Below are positions 60,201-64,000 of a stretch of 64,000 bases of DNA, piece by piece. The stretch lies in NCBI RefSeq assembly GCF_000801105.2, contig NC_079519.1, positions 13,762,668 through 13,826,667 of the forward strand, in the 5' to 3' direction. The translations under genes and the position numbers were made by a program. Positions within the stretch are counted from its first letter, which is position 1, and every line of letters begins with the position of its first letter. The DNA comes from Raphanus sativus. Its lineage: Eukaryota > Streptophyta > Magnoliopsida > Brassicales > Brassicaceae. A model generated the notes under the pieces. The model made no database searches. It was not told where the DNA came from and was given only the letters and a program-made list of their open reading frames with translations.

Positions 60201-61136
60201 CATCTTATGTGGCAATTTATAACACGACATGTGGCTGTAACGAGAAATCTGACACGCCGCAATATGAGATGCGATAATTACTACCCAAGATGTGTGGGAA
60301 CCAGAAGAAACTGTTACCCATACCCTCTTTGAATGTCTCCCAACTATTCAAGTATGGGCCCTTTCAGCTACACTGTCTTCTCCTAACATATTTCCACTAC
60401 CAAGCCTATATGCCAATATGGATTACCTCTTCTGGAGAAAAAATAAGATTGTTGAACCAGAACTGGATAGGGATCCTTATCCCTGGATAATCTGGTATAT
60501 TTTGAAGGCTCGGAATGAAAAACTCTTTAACAGAATTGATAGGGATCCTCTGGAGCTGGTCCGATATACAGAGAGTGAGTGTCAAGCCTGGTTTAATGAA
60601 AATGAGTTGTTAGCTCCTGAGTCACAAGAATCTATTCACGACGAAGACCAGATTATAAGTCTTGATAATATATGTATGATAGATGGCTGAGGGATAGACA
60701 CAGCATAGTACAGTGGATGCGGATTGGTTTGGAAAGATAACTTTGGGAAGATTCAGCTTATGGGGATGTGAAACGTAAGAAGACGAAAGACGGCTCTACA
60801 TTCCGAAGTGGAAGCTCTGCGATGGGCTCTGGAAAGCATGTTACAACACTCTTCGTGATTTTGGGACGGATTGCAAGGATCTGATCACGATGATAAAGGA
60901 ACCACAAGCCTGGCCAAGCTTTACAACGAAACTGGAGGCTAATGTTGCTGATTTGCTTCCCAGACTTAGGATATCTCATGTTCCCAGAAACCAAAATGTT
61001 ATTTTTGATTCTTTAGCAAAGTCTGCGAGGACTTTTCATAGGGATCTTTGTTACGTTGGTTGTTCTATTCCGGTCTGGTTACCCAGACCACCTCAAGTTT
61101 GAGTAATAGAATAGCAGTTTGACGTAAAAAAAAAAC
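57255..61136 (+). pseudogene. LINE ORF2 remnant interrupted by a Helitron
   Basis: Starts in the endonuclease end (GSDHRPVMVEILCKPTRKMK), then the linker (WKKKNRILWLMEGDLNTKLF; EKVPGSDGFTAYIY at about 57950). After the Helitron it resumes at about 58905 with the RT palm (GRGIRQGDHLSLFIFILCTE; FANDSFFFCKVEPHE at 59096, FADD changed to FAND). RT thumb (LPKEEGGIGFGMIHEFNLAL), zf-RVT region (YSFVWKVKAPKKICHLMWQF) and RNase H (SHVPRNQNVIFDSLAKSART) follow, ending at 61102 with an A run at 61127-61136. Some 200 residues of RT between the two parts are missing, and several frameshifts occur. Confidence 0.85.
58197..58900 (-). mobile_element. Helitron 3' end inserted in the LINE
   Basis: Minus strand: CTAG at 58197-58200 is followed by T and preceded by hairpin CCGTGC (58210-58215), loop TCAT, GCACGG (58220-58225). 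The A+T-rich DNA to about 58900 has no coding capacity. No convincing 5' TC end was found before the LINE resumes, so the element may be truncated. Confidence 0.7.
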
Positions 61137-61139
61137 TTA

Positions 61140-61290
61140 AATGGATATCCAAACCCAAACTGAATCCATATAAATCTGAACTGAGCCCGAACCAAAATAT
61201 AATATAGAATGAAGCTTAATTTTCTAACACAAACATCTGAAACTCTAATAATTCTGAATTGAATCCGAGCAAATACTTGAACGCCCAACC
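61140..61290. mobile_element. hAT-like right-end remnant
   Basis: Sequence with 'gagcccgaacc' and 'aatccgagcaaatacttgaa', then 'cgcccaaccttag'. It resembles the right end of the hAT element at 8442-11025 (cgcccaggccta), but diverged. Confidence 0.4.
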
Positions 61291-61569
61291 TTAGATAAAA
61301 TCCAGACACAAATTTGAAAAACGTTAAAGAAAAAAAACAGAATTAGTTAAATAAGAACGCAAAAAAAAAAAAAAGAACAACATATTTTCTGTTAAAATCA
61401 CTTTAAATTATCATAAACAGTTTTAACAATTTATCATTGCAATTAAAATATGATTTGTTTTTTAATTTACCATTTAATTTCTTTGAAATATTACATTTTG
61501 TACCATTGCTGATTTACGTTCCAACAAAAAAATGTAGTAAAGATAAAATTGCAAAATATAATAAGTGAG

Positions 61570-62245
61570 AGTATGCATGGGCATTCAAGTCTTCGGATTG
61601 GTTAAGAGCCATTTTTCAGGTTCAGATACTTTAAGTCTTAAATATTTGAACTCAACTAGATATCTAAAAGTTTTTGGGTCTGAGTTCGGGTTGGTTCCTT
61701 TCAAGTTTAGGTTGGTTCAGGTCCATAATTCAAATACATATAAAAATAATATATAACTTTTGGGTAAGTAGCGGGTCCGTATCGGTTTATTAAGGACCCG
61801 GAAAAGATTCGAAGTACCCAAAAACCCGAGAAAATACCTAAAATCCGAAAATGCCAAAAATAAAACAAATACCCGAAAAATATTCAAATACTCAAAAGAC
61901 CCAAAATTTTACCCAAAATCTTATTTGAGAACCAAAAAATACCCACAAAGTTTAATCCAAATAACCAAAATATATTTGAAGAAAATTGAAATTTAACATG
62001 AAAACCCGAAACTGTAACCGAAAACCCAAACCTGAAACTTAAAAGGATATTGGAATACTGAGAACATATTCGAAATACTCAAATATACCTAATATACACA
62101 AAAATTCGAGGTACTTAGGTTATCCGATCTGGTCTTAGCTAAGATGTGGACTTGAACCAAGATCACGGGTCCCAAAAATACCCAGCATGTTCTTTGCTCC
62201 GGATCCAAATCAAACTTATATTTTTGGGACAGTTTTGAATCCAGA
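61570..62245. mobile_element. Degenerate hAT-like subterminal repeats
   Basis: Opens 'tatgcatgggcattcaagtc', comparable with the hAT start taggcctgggcat. It continues for about 650 bp with dense 'acccgaaa', 'acccaaaa' and 'aaaatacc' words, ending near 'ggatccaaatcaaactta'. No clear inverted repeat or target duplication was found. Confidence 0.5.
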
Positions 62246-63936
62246 TAAAATGTCAAAATCTAAGAGAGAGTTGCATAAAAATTTACATAAATAATCTCAA
62301 ATAATCTTATTCATAAATTATATAATTTCAAAAAAAATTTCTTCTTTGATATAATACAGTTTTATAACATAATAATGTATATCAAAATACTAATTCACAT
62401 GAAAACAAATTATAGTAAGAAAATTCTCTACTTCGAAAGCGCAAATCAAAATCTAGTATATATCTAAATTATGAATATTATCGATGGACTCATAATGGCT
62501 TTACAAATCGTGTTATTTATTAAACAAGTTTCTGTTTTATTTTTGTTCTAAAAAAATAATACATGAAGGATATAATATTGGTGAACACTCTGATGTATTA
62601 TTGTATCTAGAAAGATTTAAGTATTTAAACTATATTAAAGTGAAAATTCTTAAAGTTAGTTAAATATGCTGTTTGAAACTTTCATATAAATACGATGATT
62701 TTTCGATAAGTAATAAATTATCACACCTATGTTATGGTTATTCGCAATGAAAATTTTATGGAAACTGAAATATATTTTTAAAACAGAAAATTTCAAAATT
62801 TAGAATAGATATAACAACGTAGAGAATATACCATCATATTACAAAATTGTCCAATATGGTTATAACAAATGTTTCAAAATATCAATTAAACATTAAGAAC
62901 AAGATTATCGATTTAATACACCAAAATAGGTTGAGATTTTGCTACTTTGTAATTAGGAGGCTATTTTATGTAGTTTAATGTGTTAGTGTTTTTAATTGCA
63001 TAGTTTATTATTGTAGAAGCTTATTTTAAAATTATTACAGCTAATTTTAAAATAAAAATACTATAAATAAAAAGCAGTTGAAATAAAATTTTAAAGAAAA
63101 AGAAAACAAATGATAAAACATTTACAAATATAAGTACATAAAATATTTTTAAATGAATGTAATGATATACCACAATATATTATATATATATATATATCTT
63201 TTATGTATATGTTGGCACAAGAACAATTACGATTGTACACATTTTTAATACTATTTAAATATTTTATAATATACAAAAAATTCTACGCTTTTGAAATGTG
63301 AATAAAAGTTTAGTTTAAAATTTAATATAAAAAATATTTGCAAAATCATATCAAATGTTACCTTCTATAATTTTAAATGATGAAAATTCGTGATTACTAT
63401 ACGACTATTAATTATGGTGTATTAAATGCACAATCTATTTACAATCTAAAGTGTGCGAATGAGAGGAAAAAAAGAAAAAAAGAAAGAAAAAAAGAGTGTG
63501 AATGGGAACTAAATCAACAAATGATAAATACAAATTTATATCTGAATGTATATGAGAGAGAGTATGCAGGTGTTTGTTATTATTAGTTTTATTTAAAATT
63601 CAACAAATATTTTGATCAAAAAAAAAAATTCAACAAATATAGGGATTTCTCGTCAGTCCTATTAAACAGTAAACAAATATATAAGGGGGAAAAGAAAACA
63701 GGTTGTATTTTACAAGAAAACAGAACTGTTTGACCTTCCATCCCTAAGGCAAAAATATCTTCTTTAAAAAAAAAAGGCAATAAAGAAAACGACTTTATGC
63801 CTGAGAGCGCGAGAAGTGCATGATTCCCGGAGACACGAGCTCTTAAAACCAAATTATATTAAAAAAAAAACACGATCTTCTCCGAATCCATCTGATCGTG
63901 AATTCGTGATCGAAATAGTGTTGTGGAAACGGGGCG
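62246..63936. other. A+T-rich intergenic DNA; promoter of the last gene at its right end
   Basis: No gene is recognised to about 63840. A TA run is present at about 63178-63196, and A-rich tracts with 'gaaagaaaaaaag' occur near 63465-63500. 63860-63936 is the less A+T-rich leader of the gene that starts at 63937. Confidence 0.4.
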
Positions 63937-64000
63937 ATGGATGATCGGAGCGACGACCATGATATAGAGGTGGAAGGAGGAGGAGGTCTCCACGCGTACG
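63937..64000 (+). CDS. Start of a gene cut by the window edge
   Basis: The ATG at 63937 opens a frame of 21 codons to the edge: an acidic start (MDDRSDDHDIEVEGG), then a short Gly run. The change from A+T-rich to balanced composition and the following codons support a real N terminus. Too little remains to name the protein. Confidence 0.55.
   Translation, partial: MDDRSDDHDIEVEGGGGLHAY

Noticed and set aside
63377..63586. Plus-strand frame with a Lys/Glu repeat
   Set aside because: Generated by an A-rich 'gaaagaaaaaaag' tract in A+T-rich DNA.

Overview
This is nuclear DNA from a flowering plant, most likely a Brassica-type member of the Brassicaceae. The host genes match Arabidopsis families (UGT73B glycosyltransferase, NFU2-type scaffold, F-box/FBA, EMB8/YheT-type hydrolase, At1g49920-type MuDR protein) and have short GT-AG introns. 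The mobile-element load (Helitrons, hAT, LINEs, DUF1985 hitchhiker) is also typical of that family. The intergenic DNA is very A+T-rich. All homology calls are from recognised motifs, not from searches.

Layout. 0.7-3.5 kb (-): broken DUF1985/AT-hook gene. 4.5-8.3 kb: a 3.2-kb Helitron (4914-8115, -) carrying long CT arrays, inserted into an older hAT-like MITE. 8442-11025: a hAT transposon with exact terminal inverted repeats and an 8-bp target duplication, 123 bp upstream of the next start codon. 11149-14515 (+): a complete 14-exon alpha/beta hydrolase gene with a tRNA-type SINE in intron 3. 15.0-26.7 kb: a tandem duplication of about 5.8 kb, each copy holding a LINE broken by a hAT pseudogene plus telomere-motif sub-repeats. 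27485-28554 (-): NFU iron-sulfur scaffold gene. 29.3-30.9 kb: a poly(A) retroelement with a hAT MITE nested inside it. 31773-33363 (-): UGT73B-type gene with a GC-AG intron. 34679-35888 (-): F-box gene. 36.3-36.7 kb: degenerate telomere-like tract. 37491-46854: probable large Helitron carrying an inserted LINE. 47147-49261 (-) and 50364-51092 (+): two more Helitrons in extremely A+T-rich DNA. 52857-55089 (-): MuDR-derived protein gene with one frameshift. 55.6-62.2 kb: hAT ends and two LINE fragments, one interrupted by a Helitron end. 63937 onward: start of a gene running off the window.

The host genes do not form a pathway. They are islands in a nest of transposons. The most informative content is the insertion stratigraphy, which can be read from precise element boundaries, and several unusual gene features: a GC splice donor, an intronic copy of an exon end beside a perfect hairpin, a transposon at a gene's 5' edge, and a MuDR-like protein lacking an expected catalytic aspartate. 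I found no evidence of a new defence or enzymatic system.
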